Counted from the first letter of the stretch, positions 24,334 to 34,555 are shown. The stretch: DNA of 64,000 nucleotides from Rhodospirillales bacterium (GCA_028281845.1 JANQJD010000002.1:1-64000); one strand, 5' to 3'. Made by a program: numbers and translations. Notes: generated by a model from the sequence alone, not told the origin.

Positions 24334-24594
24334 ATGTCGCTCAGTATTCGTCTTGCCCGTGCAGGCGCGAAGAAACGTCCTTTTTACCGCGTTGTTCTGG
24401 CAGACACGCGAGCGCCGCGTGACGGTCGTTTTCTTGAACGTTTAGGCTCCTATAACCCAATACTGCCGCAAGGGCATGCGGAGCGTGTTGTCCTCAAGGA
24501 AGAACGCATAAAACACTGGCTTGGAATGGGGGCGAAGCCCACAGAGAGAGTGGCACGCTTTTTAGGTCTAGGTCAGGCGAGGGGACCGCTGTGA
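24334..24594 (+). CDS. rpsP: 30S ribosomal protein S16
   Basis: 86 residues from ATG 24334, preceded by [25 protein letters not shown] and [17 protein letters not shown] are typical of S16, which helps 30S assembly. An ATG at 24301 is in frame, but the extra eleven residues are unlike the family. The stop overlaps the GTG start of rimM (GTGA), so the two are likely translationally coupled. Confidence 0.96.
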   Translation: MSLSIRLARAGAKKRPFYRVVLADTRAPRDGRFLERLGSYNPILPQGHAERVVLKEERIKHWLGMGAKPTERVARFLGLGQARGPL

Positions 24595-25145
24595 GGGTTG
24601 GTGATCTGCTGGCAGGTGCCGGAAGTGATGGCACGAAGCGGTGGGTCTGTGTTGGCACCATCATTGGCGCTCATGGCATGCGGGGGGGGGTGCGGATCAG
24701 AAGTTTTACGGTCAAACCGGCCGATGTGGGTGCCTATGGACCTGTGTGGGATAAGAGTGGTACGCGCTGTTTCACTATGCGTGTCTTTGGGCAGCAAAGC
24801 GGCAGAAATGTTGTGCTCGCTGACCTGGATGGTCTTGCCAGTCGTTCTGAGGCAGAAAGCCTGCGGGGCGTTGATCTTTTTGTGCCGCGTTCGGCTTTAC
24901 CAGAACAGGAGGAGGAGACATTTTATTGGGCTGATCTCGTTGGCCTAGCGGTACTCTTTGCCGCTGCCGGTGCGACGACATCGCAGCAAGCTGGTTTTGT
25001 AAGAGCGCTGCATGATTTTGGAGCCGGGACGATACTGGAGGTGACTGTGGCAAATGGCTGTACCATTATGGTGCCTTTCACGCGCGCGACAGTACCGGAG
25101 GTGAATGTGGCTAATGGGTGGGTGAGAGTCGCCAGTAGACAGTAG
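24591..25145 (+). CDS. rimM: Ribosome maturation factor RimM
   Basis: 184 residues from GTG 24591, overlapping rpsP. The N-terminal RimM domain has [20 protein letters not shown], and the C-terminal PRC-barrel begins [11 protein letters not shown] and ends [11 protein letters not shown]. RimM binds S19 and helps mature the 30S head. A run of nine G (24682-24690) falls in the HGMRGG codons. The cluster context with rpsP and trmD is standard. Confidence 0.93.
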   Translation: MRVGDLLAGAGSDGTKRWVCVGTIIGAHGMRGGVRIRSFTVKPADVGAYGPVWDKSGTRCFTMRVFGQQSGRNVVLADLDGLASRSEAESLRGVDLFVPRSALPEQEEETFYWADLVGLAVLFAAAGATTSQQAGFVRALHDFGAGTILEVTVANGCTIMVPFTRATVPEVNVANGWVRVASRQ

Positions 25146-25188
25146 AGTCGCTAGTGCGGGTGAGATTTGGGGTCATGGGGCGCGAGAC

Positions 25189-25212
25189 AGGGATTGAATG
25201 AGGGATTGAATG
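25189..25212. repeat. Perfect 12-bp tandem duplication ahead of trmD
   Basis: AGGGATTGAATG occurs at 25189-25200 and 25201-25212, ending one base before the trmD start ATG 25214. AGGG is the likely Shine-Dalgarno core, so it exists twice. Confidence 0.93.
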
Positions 25213-25213
25213 C

Positions 25214-25936
25214 ATGGCTTCCTTTCGGGTTTGTGTCTTAACGCTCTTCCCCGATATGTTTCCTGGACCTCTTGGCTATTCTTTAGCAGGAAAGGCTCTG
25301 GAGGCAGGGATATGGAGCCTGAAAACTGTGAATATCCGTCATTATGCGCGTAATCAGCATGTGGATAATGCACCGTTTGGCGGTGGGCCGGGTATGGTCA
25401 TGCGGGCTGATGTGATCGATGCAGCTCTTCGTGAGAATCGTGAATCATGGCTGCCATTTGTCTACATGACACCACGCGGACAGGCGCTCACACAAGAGGA
25501 CGCGTGGGCTCTCGCTCGTATAGGGGGGGTTTGTATTCTGTGTGGCCGGTTCGAGGGCGTTGACCAGCGGGTCCTCGACAAGCATGGGGCGAATGAACTG
25601 AGTATCGGAGACTATATATTGTCTGGTGGTGAGCTCGCAGCACTTGTTTTGTTAGATTCCATTATCAGACTCATCCCTGGAGTGATCAAATCAATGGAAT
25701 CTTTGCAGGAGGAAAGTTTCAGCCGGGGATTATTAGAATATCATCAGTATACCCGTCCTAGAGTGTGGTCTGACCGGGCTGTGCCAGGAGTCTTGGTCTC
25801 CGGGCATCATAAGCGCGTTAAAGAGTGGCGTCGGATTCAGTCTGAAGTCATTACCCGTGAGCGCAGGCCAGATCTATGGCACCGTTATGCGGTTGCGATG
25901 GCAGACGGACAGGGGGGGATTGTTGAACAACAATGA
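25214..25936 (+). CDS. trmD: tRNA (guanine-N1)-methyltransferase
   Basis: 240 residues, normal for TrmD, which makes m1G37 in tRNAs and prevents +1 frameshifting. Conserved features are [20 protein letters not shown] at the N terminus, [20 protein letters not shown], the trefoil-knot SAM site [12 protein letters not shown] and [20 protein letters not shown]. The TGA stop overlaps the rplS ATG (ATGA). Confidence 0.96.
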   Translation: MASFRVCVLTLFPDMFPGPLGYSLAGKALEAGIWSLKTVNIRHYARNQHVDNAPFGGGPGMVMRADVIDAALRENRESWLPFVYMTPRGQALTQEDAWALARIGGVCILCGRFEGVDQRVLDKHGANELSIGDYILSGGELAALVLLDSIIRLIPGVIKSMESLQEESFSRGLLEYHQYTRPRVWSDRAVPGVLVSGHHKRVKEWRRIQSEVITRERRPDLWHRYAVAMADGQGGIVEQQ

Positions 25937-26310
25937 ATGTCATTGCACAACTTGAACAGGAGCAGATAGAGTCCTTAGCAGCCACACGGCCTATTCCCAA
26001 TTTTTTGCCGGGTGACACGTTGCGTGTCCATGTGAAGGTGGTTGAAGGGAGTCGTGAGCGCATACAGGCCTATGAGGGTGTATGCATTGCTCGTCGCAAT
26101 GCGGCCCTCAACTCTAGTTTCACGGTACGGAAGATCTCCTTTGGCGAGGGCGTGGAACGAATCTTCCCACTTTATGCACCATCAATTGCTAGAATTGAAG
26201 TAGTCCGGCGTGGCAGAGTCAGACGGGCTAAACTCTATTACCTGCGCAGCCGCCGAGGTCGTGCCGCTCGCATCGTCGAAGATACGTCAGCGCGCGCGCG
26301 CGCGCGTTAG
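25933..26310 (+). CDS. rplS: 50S ribosomal protein L19
   Basis: 125 residues. [52 protein letters not shown] and [17 protein letters not shown] are typical of L19, which lies at the subunit interface. It overlaps trmD by four bases. The last residues, SARARAR, are encoded by an uninterrupted alternating GC run (26290-26306); slippage there would alter only the tail and the stop. Confidence 0.96.
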   Translation: MNVIAQLEQEQIESLAATRPIPNFLPGDTLRVHVKVVEGSRERIQAYEGVCIARRNAALNSSFTVRKISFGEGVERIFPLYAPSIARIEVVRRGRVRRAKLYYLRSRRGRAARIVEDTSARARAR

Positions 26311-26373
26311 TCATGCCATGGTTGTCGTTCGCAGCGGCTCGATGGCCACAGGCAATTTGAGTACTATCTTATC

Positions 26374-27777
26374 ATGGCTATCCCCACAACTTTGTTTGAC
26401 AAGATTTGGCACAGTCACCTGGTTGATGTACAGGCAGACGGGACATGCCTTATTTATATTGATCGTCATCTCGTGCACGAGGTCACCAGTCCTCAAGCTT
26501 TTGAAGGACTGCGTCTGGCCGGTCGCCGAGTCCGTCGGCCAGCATGGACTTTGGCTGTTGCGGATCACAACGTGCCAACTACTGACTGGTCCAACAGCCT
26601 CTCTGACGACGAGTCCCGCTTGCAGGTAGAGACCTTAGCAAGGAATTGCCAAGATTTTGAGATTGAATTTTTGCACGTGAACGACGTACGTCAGGGCGTG
26701 GTCCATGTCGTTGGGCCTGAACAGGGGTTCACCCTGCCAGGCACTACTATTGTTTGCGGTGATTCTCATACATCAACCCATGGGGCTTTTGGCGCACTCG
26801 CCTTTGGTATTGGCACTTCTGAAGTGGAGCACGTCCTCGCCACACAGACTCTTTTGCAAAAGCCAGCTAAAAATATGCGGGTAAGAGTGGACGGGATGCT
26901 GAGACCGTGTGTCACTGCCAAGGATATCGTATTGGCCATTGTTGGTCGTCTAGGCACCGCAGGCGGGACTGGTCATGTCATAGAGTATGACGGCCAGGCA
27001 ATCCGCGCTCTGTCTATGGAAGAGCGTATGACAGTCTGTAATATGAGCATTGAAGCCGGGGCCAGAGCTGGCTTAATTGCACCAGACGACACGACATTCA
27101 CTTATTTAGCTAGTTTGCCGCGAGCGCCTCGAGGCTCAGCCTGGGAAAAGGCGTTGGCTTATTGGCAGACACTGCGGACGGATGTGCCGGCCAGATTCGA
27201 TTCTACAATGACCATACAGGCCACTGATCTCGTGCCGCAGGTCACATGGGGTACAAGCCCTGAGGACGTTGTCCCTATCACAGGTCATGTCCCCGATCCC
27301 ACATTGGCCCATGAGAGCAGTAAGCGCCGTGCCATGCTCCGGTCTCTTGCATACATGGGATTGACTCCCGGTACGCCAATGACGGATATCCGCATTGATA
27401 GGGTTTTCATCGGTAGTTGCACGAATGGCCGTATAGAGGACCTGCGTGCCGCTGCAGCTGTTGTCCGGCATCGGGTGGTCGCACCATGGGTGGACGCTAT
27501 GGTCGTGCCAGGCTCTGGCTTGGTCAAGGCACAAGCTGAGGCTGAAGGACTTGACAGAACTTTTCGCGCAGCTGGATTTTCTTGGCGCAAGCCGGGGTGC
27601 TCTATGTGTTTAGCAATGAATGCTGATCGGCTCGCCCCAGGGCAAAGATGTGCCTCAACCTCAAACCGTAATTTTGAGGGACGTCAAGGCCGAGAAGGGC
27701 GTACTCATCTGATGAGTCCTATGATGGCCGCTGCCGCTGCGATAACGGGCTATTTGACGGATGTTCGGTCTCTGTAA
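26374..27777 (+). CDS. leuC: 3-isopropylmalate dehydratase large subunit
   Basis: 467 residues. With LeuD it isomerises 2- to 3-isopropylmalate in leucine synthesis, using a 4Fe-4S cluster. The cluster cysteines are visible in [15 protein letters not shown] and [11 protein letters not shown]. Other aconitase-family motifs are [20 protein letters not shown] and [11 protein letters not shown]. The start gives [17 protein letters not shown], as in relatives. No leader peptide for leucine is evident in the short 63-base gap after rplS, so it may be co-transcribed with the ribosomal cluster. Confidence 0.97.
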   Translation: MAIPTTLFDKIWHSHLVDVQADGTCLIYIDRHLVHEVTSPQAFEGLRLAGRRVRRPAWTLAVADHNVPTTDWSNSLSDDESRLQVETLARNCQDFEIEFLHVNDVRQGVVHVVGPEQGFTLPGTTIVCGDSHTSTHGAFGALAFGIGTSEVEHVLATQTLLQKPAKNMRVRVDGMLRPCVTAKDIVLAIVGRLGTAGGTGHVIEYDGQAIRALSMEERMTVCNMSIEAGARAGLIAPDDTTFTYLASLPRAPRGSAWEKALAYWQTLRTDVPARFDSTMTIQATDLVPQVTWGTSPEDVVPITGHVPDPTLAHESSKRRAMLRSLAYMGLTPGTPMTDIRIDRVFIGSCTNGRIEDLRAAAAVVRHRVVAPWVDAMVVPGSGLVKAQAEAEGLDRTFRAAGFSWRKPGCSMCLAMNADRLAPGQRCASTSNRNFEGRQGREGRTHLMSPMMAAAAAITGYLTDVRSL

Positions 27778-27875
27778 GTCGAAGTCGGATAGCCGCTATT
27801 CTGGAGGGAATGGATGCAACGCTTTATTGGCTGACCTTGCTGAGAGGGGACCGATGCCTCTTTCTCGCGGTCGGT

Positions 27876-27923
27876 TTTTCTCTATCTTGCAGAGAGAATT
27901 TGTCTCTATCTTGCAGAGAGAAT
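27876..27923. repeat. 24-bp tandem duplication upstream of leuD
   Basis: Two adjacent 24-bp units (27876-27899, 27900-27923), identical over the 21 bases that contain CTATCTTGCAGAGAGAAT and differing at one of the three leading bases. The second copy ends 21 bases before the leuD start. Confidence 0.9.
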
Positions 27924-27944
27924 AACTATAGGAAAAGAGTGAGC

Positions 27945-28580
27945 ATGATAAAACAAATACCTGCAAGACTTAGTCAGAAATTCACCGTTTTAACCGGTGT
28001 TGCAGCACCGTTGCCCATGGTGAATGTTGATACTGATATGATTATTCCTAAGCAGTTTTTGAAGACTATCCAGCGCAGCGGACTGGGACGCAATTTGTTT
28101 TATGACATGCGTTACGATCACAATGGAAAAGAGAGGCCTGAGTTTATTCTTAACCAGGGAATTTATCGTCAAGCTGCTATTTTGGTGACAGGCGCCAATT
28201 TTGGCTGTGGTTCCTCTCGCGAACACGCACAATGGGCAATTCTGGATTTTGGCATTCGGTGCCTTGTCGCACCTAGCTATGCTGATATATTTTTTAACAA
28301 CTGTTTGAAAAATGGCATCCTGCCGATTCTTCTACCGCAGGAGCATGTGAACACCCTGATGGAGGCCGCAGAGTGCGGGGGAGCACGTGCGACAATGACT
28401 GTTCATCTAGATCGCCAGGAGGTCCGTGTGTCTAATCATAGGATTATCTCTTTCAATGTTGATCCCTTTCACAAGTATTGCTTGATGGAAGGAATGGAAG
28501 ATATTGGGCTGACACTGACAAAGGCTCACAAGATTACTGACTACGAGGAAGTACAGTGTCGCACACGGCCGTGGTTATGA
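27945..28580 (+). CDS. leuD: 3-isopropylmalate dehydratase small subunit
   Basis: 211 residues from ATG 27945, after AGGAAAAG. Typical segments are [40 protein letters not shown] (substrate-binding loop) and [13 protein letters not shown]. It forms the swivelling domain completing the LeuCD enzyme. The frame is open upstream to 27810, but that part includes a tandem duplication (residues LSCREN repeated) and is not LeuD-like. leuB follows after 97 bases. Confidence 0.96.
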   Translation: MIKQIPARLSQKFTVLTGVAAPLPMVNVDTDMIIPKQFLKTIQRSGLGRNLFYDMRYDHNGKERPEFILNQGIYRQAAILVTGANFGCGSSREHAQWAILDFGIRCLVAPSYADIFFNNCLKNGILPILLPQEHVNTLMEAAECGGARATMTVHLDRQEVRVSNHRIISFNVDPFHKYCLMEGMEDIGLTLTKAHKITDYEEVQCRTRPWL

Positions 28581-28605
28581 TGACTATGCAGCAGCATGAT
28601 GGGGT

Positions 28606-28629
28606 AAACGTTGAAACGTTGTAACGTTG
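28606..28629. repeat. Three 8-bp tandem units upstream of leuB
   Basis: AAACGTTG, AAACGTTG, TAACGTTG in direct succession between leuD and leuB. Confidence 0.9.
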
Positions 28630-28677
28630 TGAAGATGGCGAGGGGCACTGATGGACCTGGAGCGAAAGTGAGGCACT

Positions 28678-29787
28678 ATGAAGAGACTTCTCGTTCTTTC
28701 GGGCGACGGAATTGGTCCCGAGGTCATGGCCCAAGTCATGCGTGTGATCGACTGGATGGCCCGCAAGGGGCGGGTTCAGTTTGACGTCAGAGAGGGCTTG
28801 ATTGGTGGCTGTTCCTGCGATGTACACGGTGTGTCCCTGACAGATGACACACTAGCGGAAGCTATGGCCGCTGACGCTGTTCTCCTGGGTGCCGTTGGTG
28901 GGCCAAGGTGGGACGGTCTGTCTTTCGACAAGAAGCCAGAGCAGGGGTTGCTGCGTTTGCGGAAGGCCATGGATCTATTCGCAAATTTACGGCCAGCTAT
29001 CGTGTTCGATGCTCTGGCTGATGCGGCGACGTTGAAGCTGGACGTTGTCAAGGGTCTCGATCTTATGATTGTGCGTGAGCTGACCGGTGGTGTCTACTTT
29101 GGGGAACCTCGTGGAATAGAGACACTATCTGATAATACTCGTATAGGATATAATACACATTCTTATACTACTAAAGAAATTATTCGTGTCGCGCGCATCG
29201 CTTTCGACCTCTCTTTGACGAGAAAAAGGAAAGTCTCTTCTGTTGACAAAGCAAACGTTATGGAAGCTGGTGCACTATGGCGTGAAGAAGTTACAAGAAT
29301 ATGGAATGAAGAATATAAAGAAAAAGGTGTAGAATTATCGCATATGTATGCTGATAATTGTGCTATGCAATTAATTAGAGCACCAAAGCAATTCGACGTC
29401 ATTGTGACTGATAATTTGTTCGGTGACCTGCTGTCCGACTGTGCGGCAACCCTGACTGGCTCCCTTGGTATGCTACCATCCGCCAGTTTGGGGATGCCTC
29501 CAGAGGATGGGAGACGGCGAAGAGCTCTCTATGAACCAGCCCATGGCTCAGCTCCGGATATTGCTGGAAAGGATATCGCTAACCCCCTTGCCACACTGTT
29601 ATCATTTTCAATGATGCTACGCTACTCGTTCGACCAGCCGTCTGACGCTGACTTGATCGAGCGAGCAGTCCAGCGGGTGCTGAGCGGTGGCTTACGCACG
29701 GCTGACATCATGCAGCCCAACAAGGCCAAGGTGTCAACAACAGTGATGGGTGATGTCATTTTACGCGAGTTAGATAAGCTCACCTAG
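28678..29787 (+). CDS. leuB: 3-isopropylmalate dehydrogenase
   Basis: 369 residues. It oxidises and decarboxylates 3-isopropylmalate with NAD in leucine synthesis. Motifs are [52 protein letters not shown], the DK pair in [30 protein letters not shown] and [13 protein letters not shown]. Two segments (about 29120-29190 and 29290-29360) use ATA, AGA and TTA codons much more than the rest. Convergent with the DUF4340 gene. Confidence 0.97.
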   Translation: MKRLLVLSGDGIGPEVMAQVMRVIDWMARKGRVQFDVREGLIGGCSCDVHGVSLTDDTLAEAMAADAVLLGAVGGPRWDGLSFDKKPEQGLLRLRKAMDLFANLRPAIVFDALADAATLKLDVVKGLDLMIVRELTGGVYFGEPRGIETLSDNTRIGYNTHSYTTKEIIRVARIAFDLSLTRKRKVSSVDKANVMEAGALWREEVTRIWNEEYKEKGVELSHMYADNCAMQLIRAPKQFDVIVTDNLFGDLLSDCAATLTGSLGMLPSASLGMPPEDGRRRRALYEPAHGSAPDIAGKDIANPLATLLSFSMMLRYSFDQPSDADLIERAVQRVLSGGLRTADIMQPNKAKVSTTVMGDVILRELDKLT

Positions 29788-29821
29788 GAAAAGTGATTCG
29801 CCTATGACGACTGACGACACT

Positions 29822-30862
29822 TCACCTTATGTCTTGCGGGCGAGTATGAAAGACGGCAGCGATATAGGAGGGAATCTGGTACAGCCATGTGTGATGACGG
29901 TTGCGTAGAGTGTCGGCCTCCGTATGAACGGCTGCGGGACTCTCGAGAGCAGCGTTGGCTGTGAGCGCTAGCCATGTGGCGCCGTCCCTGTGGTATGCGG
30001 TAACGTTGATCTGGAGTCCATCGTGGGTAGTAAGAAAAGCCCGTGTAGCCTCTCTCTGACTCTCATGAGTCTTAGTCTTACGTACGTTTTCCAAAGTAAT
30101 ATGGGATAAGAGTGCGAACATGCGGTGTCTTGCGTTCTCGTCTCCCTTTGTGTTGGGTGGGGTGTTGGGTGGAAGGGGGTGGCCAGTCGTGGGTGTCCCG
30201 TTATTGGGGTGGGTCACTCTGATGATCTGGCCGTTCGGGTGGCGGAGAGTCACCTGGCCCAGCCGGGCGCTGTTCAGTCCCATCACAGTTGACTCAACCC
30301 AGCCACGGATGTCCGTTGTGGTTGTGGGAAAGAGGCCTGTGCGGGCTAGCCACGTCTGTGCCTCGCCAGGACGGCGCACATAAACGCCCTCGCCGCCTGC
30401 GCCGAGATCAAAACGGCGTCTACCAATAATGATCGCGGCCAGGACATTGCCGTTTGCGTCCTGGAGAGTGAGTTCACGGCCACGACCCTCGGCAGGTGAC
30501 TCTGCAGAATCTGCTGCAGGCGCCGGGTCGGCAAGATCTAAGAGGGCATGACGTCCTACATCGGCTGTTTTCGACTCCAGAAGAACTGCCCTGACCATCT
30601 CTGCTACCATAGCACGAATCCGAGAGACATCAGCTGGGTAGCCGTCCCACTCATCAAGATGCCACCCTCGAGGGCTGCGTCTGGCCGTCATGGAGCCAGT
30701 TGCGGATTTAATAGTAAAAATAGAAATATCATTCATTTTATTTATTAAATCGGGAAATAACAATTTTTCACCTGTTGCTGGAGAGTGACGCAGACTAGTC
30801 ATGGCGACAATGACAGAGAACACCGCAATCAGAGCGACGACAATGAATGTCCTGAGAGTCAT
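29822..30862 (-). CDS. DUF4340 domain-containing protein of a gliding-type ABC system
   Basis: 346 residues with an N-terminal membrane anchor or signal (TFIVVALIAVFSVIVAM). The soluble part contains paired segments of the DUF4340 type (DISIFTIKSATGSMTARRSP, WHLDEWDGYPADVSRIRAMV) and a Pro/Asn-rich stretch with PPNT repeated (12-bp coding duplication, 30150-30173). Genes of this family usually follow a GldG-like gene, as here. Function unknown; presumably periplasmic. The ribosome-binding region is a run of eight G (complement of 30872-30879) nine bases before the ATG. Confidence 0.8.
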   Translation of the reverse strand: MTLRTFIVVALIAVFSVIVAMTSLRHSPATGEKLLFPDLINKMNDISIFTIKSATGSMTARRSPRGWHLDEWDGYPADVSRIRAMVAEMVRAVLLESKTADVGRHALLDLADPAPAADSAESPAEGRGRELTLQDANGNVLAAIIIGRRRFDLGAGGEGVYVRRPGEAQTWLARTGLFPTTTTDIRGWVESTVMGLNSARLGQVTLRHPNGQIIRVTHPNNGTPTTGHPLPPNTPPNTKGDENARHRMFALLSHITLENVRKTKTHESQREATRAFLTTHDGLQINVTAYHRDGATWLALTANAALESPAAVHTEADTLRNRHHTWLYQIPSYIAAVFHTRPQDIR

Positions 30863-30888
30863 ACAGTCATACCCCCCCCGACGTTACG

Positions 30889-32787
30889 TTATAGAGCCAG
30901 TCGTCGCCGGCGACGACGCAGAGGGCGACGCATAGCGATACCCACGGCCACGCCAGTGAGTAACAGCGGGACACCGGCAATATTGATAGCTTTTATCCAG
31001 CCTTCTAGGCGTTCAATATCCTGGGCCAATGCGTGCTTGACAGCGCGTAATTCGTGACGCGCCGTCAACAAGTCACGACGGAAGTGCTCACGATCCTTGC
31101 GTTCCTGTGGCAGGAGCAGAATCTCTGTGGACGTTGTCTCACGCCGTTCCAAGGCGCGCATACGCCCCTGCACGGAGTCTATCTGCTGCAGGAGCGCCCG
31201 TTCTCTGGCTCTATAGCGCAATTCTGACTCGCGACGCAGGGTTTCGACCAGCACAAATGGCCGCTCCATCCGCCCACGCCCACGCAAGCCTATCAGAGCC
31301 TCGGCACCAGAGAGATTCTCTAACGCGTTGAGTACAAACGTGCCATTATCTGCTACTGGAACAATAAACTTCTGACCAAAGAAATTCTGTTTCTGCACCC
31401 ATAGACTATCTGTTAAGATGTCTGTATCAGCAACTATTATTAGCATAATATTATTACTAGATTTCTTAATATGATGATTTTCACTATTATAGTCTACCGG
31501 AAGTCCATTAGAAAAAGCTGAGGATGCTATTCCTGTGACACGGACTGCAAGAGTCAGTCGCTGATTCTCAGAGCGAAACGACCGCACCAGACCCATGATC
31601 TCTGGTAGAGGACTGCTGAATTGCTCCGCAGAAAGTCGCATTGACCGTAGGCTTGTTGAAATGAGCGGGTTGATGGTGGTCGTGGCCCCCTCCATGGCCT
31701 CTAAAACACCAGCAGTAGCCACATTCACGCGCTCCAAAGTGCCAACGACTGCATCACCGGCGTCAAAAGCGTCCTGTCCTAGCGAGAGCCACGCTACATG
31801 ATCTGTGATGATCGCATGCATACCCTGGCCAGCATTGACCCGCCTCGCGGCATCGACATTAGCGGCCACTTTGTCTGGAACGAAACGAACACCCCAGGCT
31901 TCCAAAAGCTTGCTCAAACCACCGAAAGATGAATCCGCTGTCTCCGCGCCATGCGGGCTACTTTCTGCCACAGGATCGATAAAAAGCAGCACTCGTCCGC
32001 CATTGAGGACAAACTGATCGATGACATACAGGGTTTTTTCCGGCAGATTCTTCGGCTGGACTACCATCAGCATGTCGATCTCATGCGGCAGCGCGTCGAG
32101 AATCACAGGCAGACTCTGTACATTGAACAGTGTGCGTATCTGATCCATGACCAACCAGCGTCGGCTCTCTACCATCCCGAGACTACCCTGATCGTCGAGT
32201 GGTAGAGTTGACAGAAGACCAAGAGTTTTTCGCCGGGGAATCGCGAGGCTGTGAATGAGCCTTGTTAAATCGTATTCCAGAAAAGGCTCACGCTCGGGAT
32301 TGAAGAACGACACAATCTCTTGAGAATCCACACTATTAGTGGCCGCTAAACCAAAATAACCCAGTTCGCCGCTCTCGCTCACCGGGACACCTTGCAACCC
32401 AAAAGCCACCGCCCGATCCTCAGATTCTGAAAATGGCTCCGGATCTATCAATTGTAAGATGATTTTACCAGAAGAAAAATCAATATATTGAAGTAATAAT
32501 CCATAGATTAGATTATAATAAGTATTTAGTATAGGACTTTTTTCTTTTATTTGACGAGAAAAATAGAGCCGTACAGTGATAGGCTCATCAATTCTGGAAA
32601 GCACCTGCTTTGTACTCTCTGAGAGGGTAAAAAGCTTTTCTTCTGTCATATCCAGATAAAATGGCTTCAATCTGGAAACAGCCGCAACGTTGACTGCCAG
32701 CAAAGCGACTGTGGCGAGCATTACGCCCACCAGACTCAGACAGTGCCTGTGGCGATTGAGCGTGAAGAAAGGAGAGGCAGCCGCCAT
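30889..32787 (-). CDS. GldG-like ABC transporter auxiliary protein
   Basis: 632 residues. An N-terminal membrane helix (about 17-38) is followed by LDMTEEKLFTLSESTKQVLS and EPITVRLYFSRQIKE, the start of the ABC-type-uncharacterised (GldG) extracytoplasmic domain. A long extracytoplasmic region and a coiled-coil near residues 525-600 (RYRARERALLQQIDSVQGRM, RRDLLTARHELRAVKHALAQ) precede a C-terminal helix and an Arg-rich tail. GldG belongs to the Bacteroidetes gliding-motility ABC system; in proteobacteria the substrate is unknown. Third gene of a four-gene minus-strand operon, 4 bases after the permease. Confidence 0.85.
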   Translation of the reverse strand: MAAASPFFTLNRHRHCLSLVGVMLATVALLAVNVAAVSRLKPFYLDMTEEKLFTLSESTKQVLSRIDEPITVRLYFSRQIKEKSPILNTYYNLIYGLLLQYIDFSSGKIILQLIDPEPFSESEDRAVAFGLQGVPVSESGELGYFGLAATNSVDSQEIVSFFNPEREPFLEYDLTRLIHSLAIPRRKTLGLLSTLPLDDQGSLGMVESRRWLVMDQIRTLFNVQSLPVILDALPHEIDMLMVVQPKNLPEKTLYVIDQFVLNGGRVLLFIDPVAESSPHGAETADSSFGGLSKLLEAWGVRFVPDKVAANVDAARRVNAGQGMHAIITDHVAWLSLGQDAFDAGDAVVGTLERVNVATAGVLEAMEGATTTINPLISTSLRSMRLSAEQFSSPLPEIMGLVRSFRSENQRLTLAVRVTGIASSAFSNGLPVDYNSENHHIKKSSNNIMLIIVADTDILTDSLWVQKQNFFGQKFIVPVADNGTFVLNALENLSGAEALIGLRGRGRMERPFVLVETLRRESELRYRARERALLQQIDSVQGRMRALERRETTSTEILLLPQERKDREHFRRDLLTARHELRAVKHALAQDIERLEGWIKAINIAGVPLLLTGVAVGIAMRRPLRRRRRRLAL

Positions 32788-32791
32788 TTTA

Positions 32792-33538
32792 TCAAGAGCC
32801 CTTGCGCCTGTCGAGCACTACCACTGTAGCAAATAACCAGAATACTATTATAGATAAAAAAAAGATAATATCTTGCAATCCTATAAGACCGCGCATGAGC
32901 GACTGGAAATGTGTAAGAATCGACAAAGCTGCAATAGATTCAGCTATTATGGATAAATGCCACGCACGAAAAACATCCAGGACTATATCAAGGCCGCTCA
33001 TCACAAGGAGGAATATCACCGCCGCAGCTCCCACGAAGGCGATGACCTGATTCCGTGTTAAGGCAGAGAGGCAGGAGCCGATGGCGAGAAACGCACCGGC
33101 CATTAGGAAACTGCCTAGGTAACCCGCTATCACAACACCATTGTCTGGCTCACCCAGTATATTGACAGAGATCCATAGCGGAACTGTCGAAAGCAAAGCT
33201 AATCCGAGGAATGCCCACGCTGCTAAGAACTTCCCCACTACTGCCTGCGCCGTGGACAAGGGTAAAGTGAGCAGCATCTCAACAGTACCAGAGTTCCATT
33301 CTTCCGCCCACAGGCGCATGGCCACTGCTGGTACGAGTAACAGATAAAGCCACGGGTGATAAAGAAAGAAACGTTCTAAGCTCGCCTGCCCATTTTCAAA
33401 AATTTTTCCAATATAGAAAGTGAGAGCGTTTGCCGAAGCGGTAAAGATAACGATGAAGACCATGGCAAGCGGAGTCGTGAAATAGGACTTGAACTCTCGC
33501 CAGGCCACCGCACGCACCATCCGTAGTGTGTATCTCAT
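32792..33538 (-). CDS. ABC transporter permease (GldF-like)
   Basis: 248 residues from ATG 33538 (MRYTLRMVRAVAWREFKSYF), preceded by GAGGAAG; this start leaves 16 bases after the ATPase stop, whereas the longest frame would overlap it. About six membrane helices are seen, with the ABC-2 type pattern REFKSYFTTPLAMVFIVIFT and LRLWAEEWNSGTVEMLLTLPLSTAQAVVGK. It should form the membrane channel with the ATPase upstream and the GldG-like partner downstream. Substrate unknown. Confidence 0.88.
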   Translation of the reverse strand: MRYTLRMVRAVAWREFKSYFTTPLAMVFIVIFTASANALTFYIGKIFENGQASLERFFLYHPWLYLLLVPAVAMRLWAEEWNSGTVEMLLTLPLSTAQAVVGKFLAAWAFLGLALLSTVPLWISVNILGEPDNGVVIAGYLGSFLMAGAFLAIGSCLSALTRNQVIAFVGAAAVIFLLVMSGLDIVLDVFRAWHLSIIAESIAALSILTHFQSLMRGLIGLQDIIFFLSIIVFWLFATVVVLDRRKGS

Positions 33539-33554
33539 TTGTCTGCCCGCTTCC

Positions 33555-34508
33555 TCAGTCTGGTAAGGTGAGGGTTCGGAAAATATCTTCGAGTCGCCCA
33601 CGCTCCACTGTCAGCGCAATCATGGTATTGGATTGCAAGGCTTCGCTCACAGCGGCTGTGATGGGTTGCCTGTCCCGACTCAACACTCTCAGCTGAATGC
33701 TGCTTTCCTCTCTAAGCGATCTGTTCGAAAGGCGTTTCACACTTTTTGTTGTGGATACACTGCGTAATTTCTGTTCTACCACGTCAGCCTCTGCTGCTTT
33801 CACGGTCACTGTGACGGCATTGTGATAGGGGAGACTGGCCAGTAGCGCCTCCGCTGTGCTATCAGCGACAAGACGGCCACGGGTAATGATCACTGCCCGA
33901 CAACACAAGGCTTCAACTTCTTCCAAAATATGCGTGGAGATGATTATTGCTTTGTCCGCTGCCATGTCGTGAATCAGGCCGCGTACGTGGTGTTTCTGGT
34001 TTGGATCCAGGCCTTCTGTTGGTTCGTCAAGTATCAAGACATCTGGGTCATGCAGGAGAGCCTGTGCCAAACCCACACGGCGCCGAAAGCCCCTAGACAG
34101 AGTGTCGATGGGCTGCTGTAGCACTTCTGTCAGGGCAACACGTTCCGCTACGGCCGCAACACGCTTTGCCCTTTCTTTCCTGCTGCTATAGCCGCGTATG
34201 TTAGCGATGAAAGAGAGGAAACCTGCAGGAGTCATGTCCTCGTAAGAGGGCGCCCCCTCTGGCAGATAACCTAATTTAGCTTTTGCCTTTAATGGCTGTG
34301 TGAGAATGTCGAATCCGCACACTGCCGCTGTCCCGGCAGTGGGGGCCAGAAAGCCCGTCACCATTTTCATGGTCGTCGACTTGCCGGCGCCATTGGGTCC
34401 TAGGAAAGCCAGAATTTCTCCCTGCGCTACTGTCAGAGTGATGTTGTCAACGGCAACTAGATGGTTGAATTTCTTACTCAGCCCCTTCAGGACTATCATG
34501 CCCGACAT
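33555..34508 (-). CDS. ABC transporter ATP-binding protein (GldA-like)
   Basis: 317 residues, first gene of the module. Walker A is FLGPNGAGKSTTMKMVTG (about residues 36-53), Q loop GYLPEGAPSYEDMTP, signature LSRGFRRRVGLAQALL, Walker B DVLILDEPTEGLDPNQ and H loop ISTHILEEVEAL. The C-terminal extension (about residues 225-317) is typical of the ABC-2 exporter ATPases. It is divergent from icd across an AT-rich 150-base gap. Confidence 0.92.
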   Translation of the reverse strand: MSGMIVLKGLSKKFNHLVAVDNITLTVAQGEILAFLGPNGAGKSTTMKMVTGFLAPTAGTAAVCGFDILTQPLKAKAKLGYLPEGAPSYEDMTPAGFLSFIANIRGYSSRKERAKRVAAVAERVALTEVLQQPIDTLSRGFRRRVGLAQALLHDPDVLILDEPTEGLDPNQKHHVRGLIHDMAADKAIIISTHILEEVEALCCRAVIITRGRLVADSTAEALLASLPYHNAVTVTVKAAEADVVEQKLRSVSTTKSVKRLSNRSLREESSIQLRVLSRDRQPITAAVSEALQSNTMIALTVERGRLEDIFRTLTLPD

Positions 34509-34555
34509 ACACTCACCATTTCTCTAGACTAACTAGTTAAATTATTAGAATAAAA

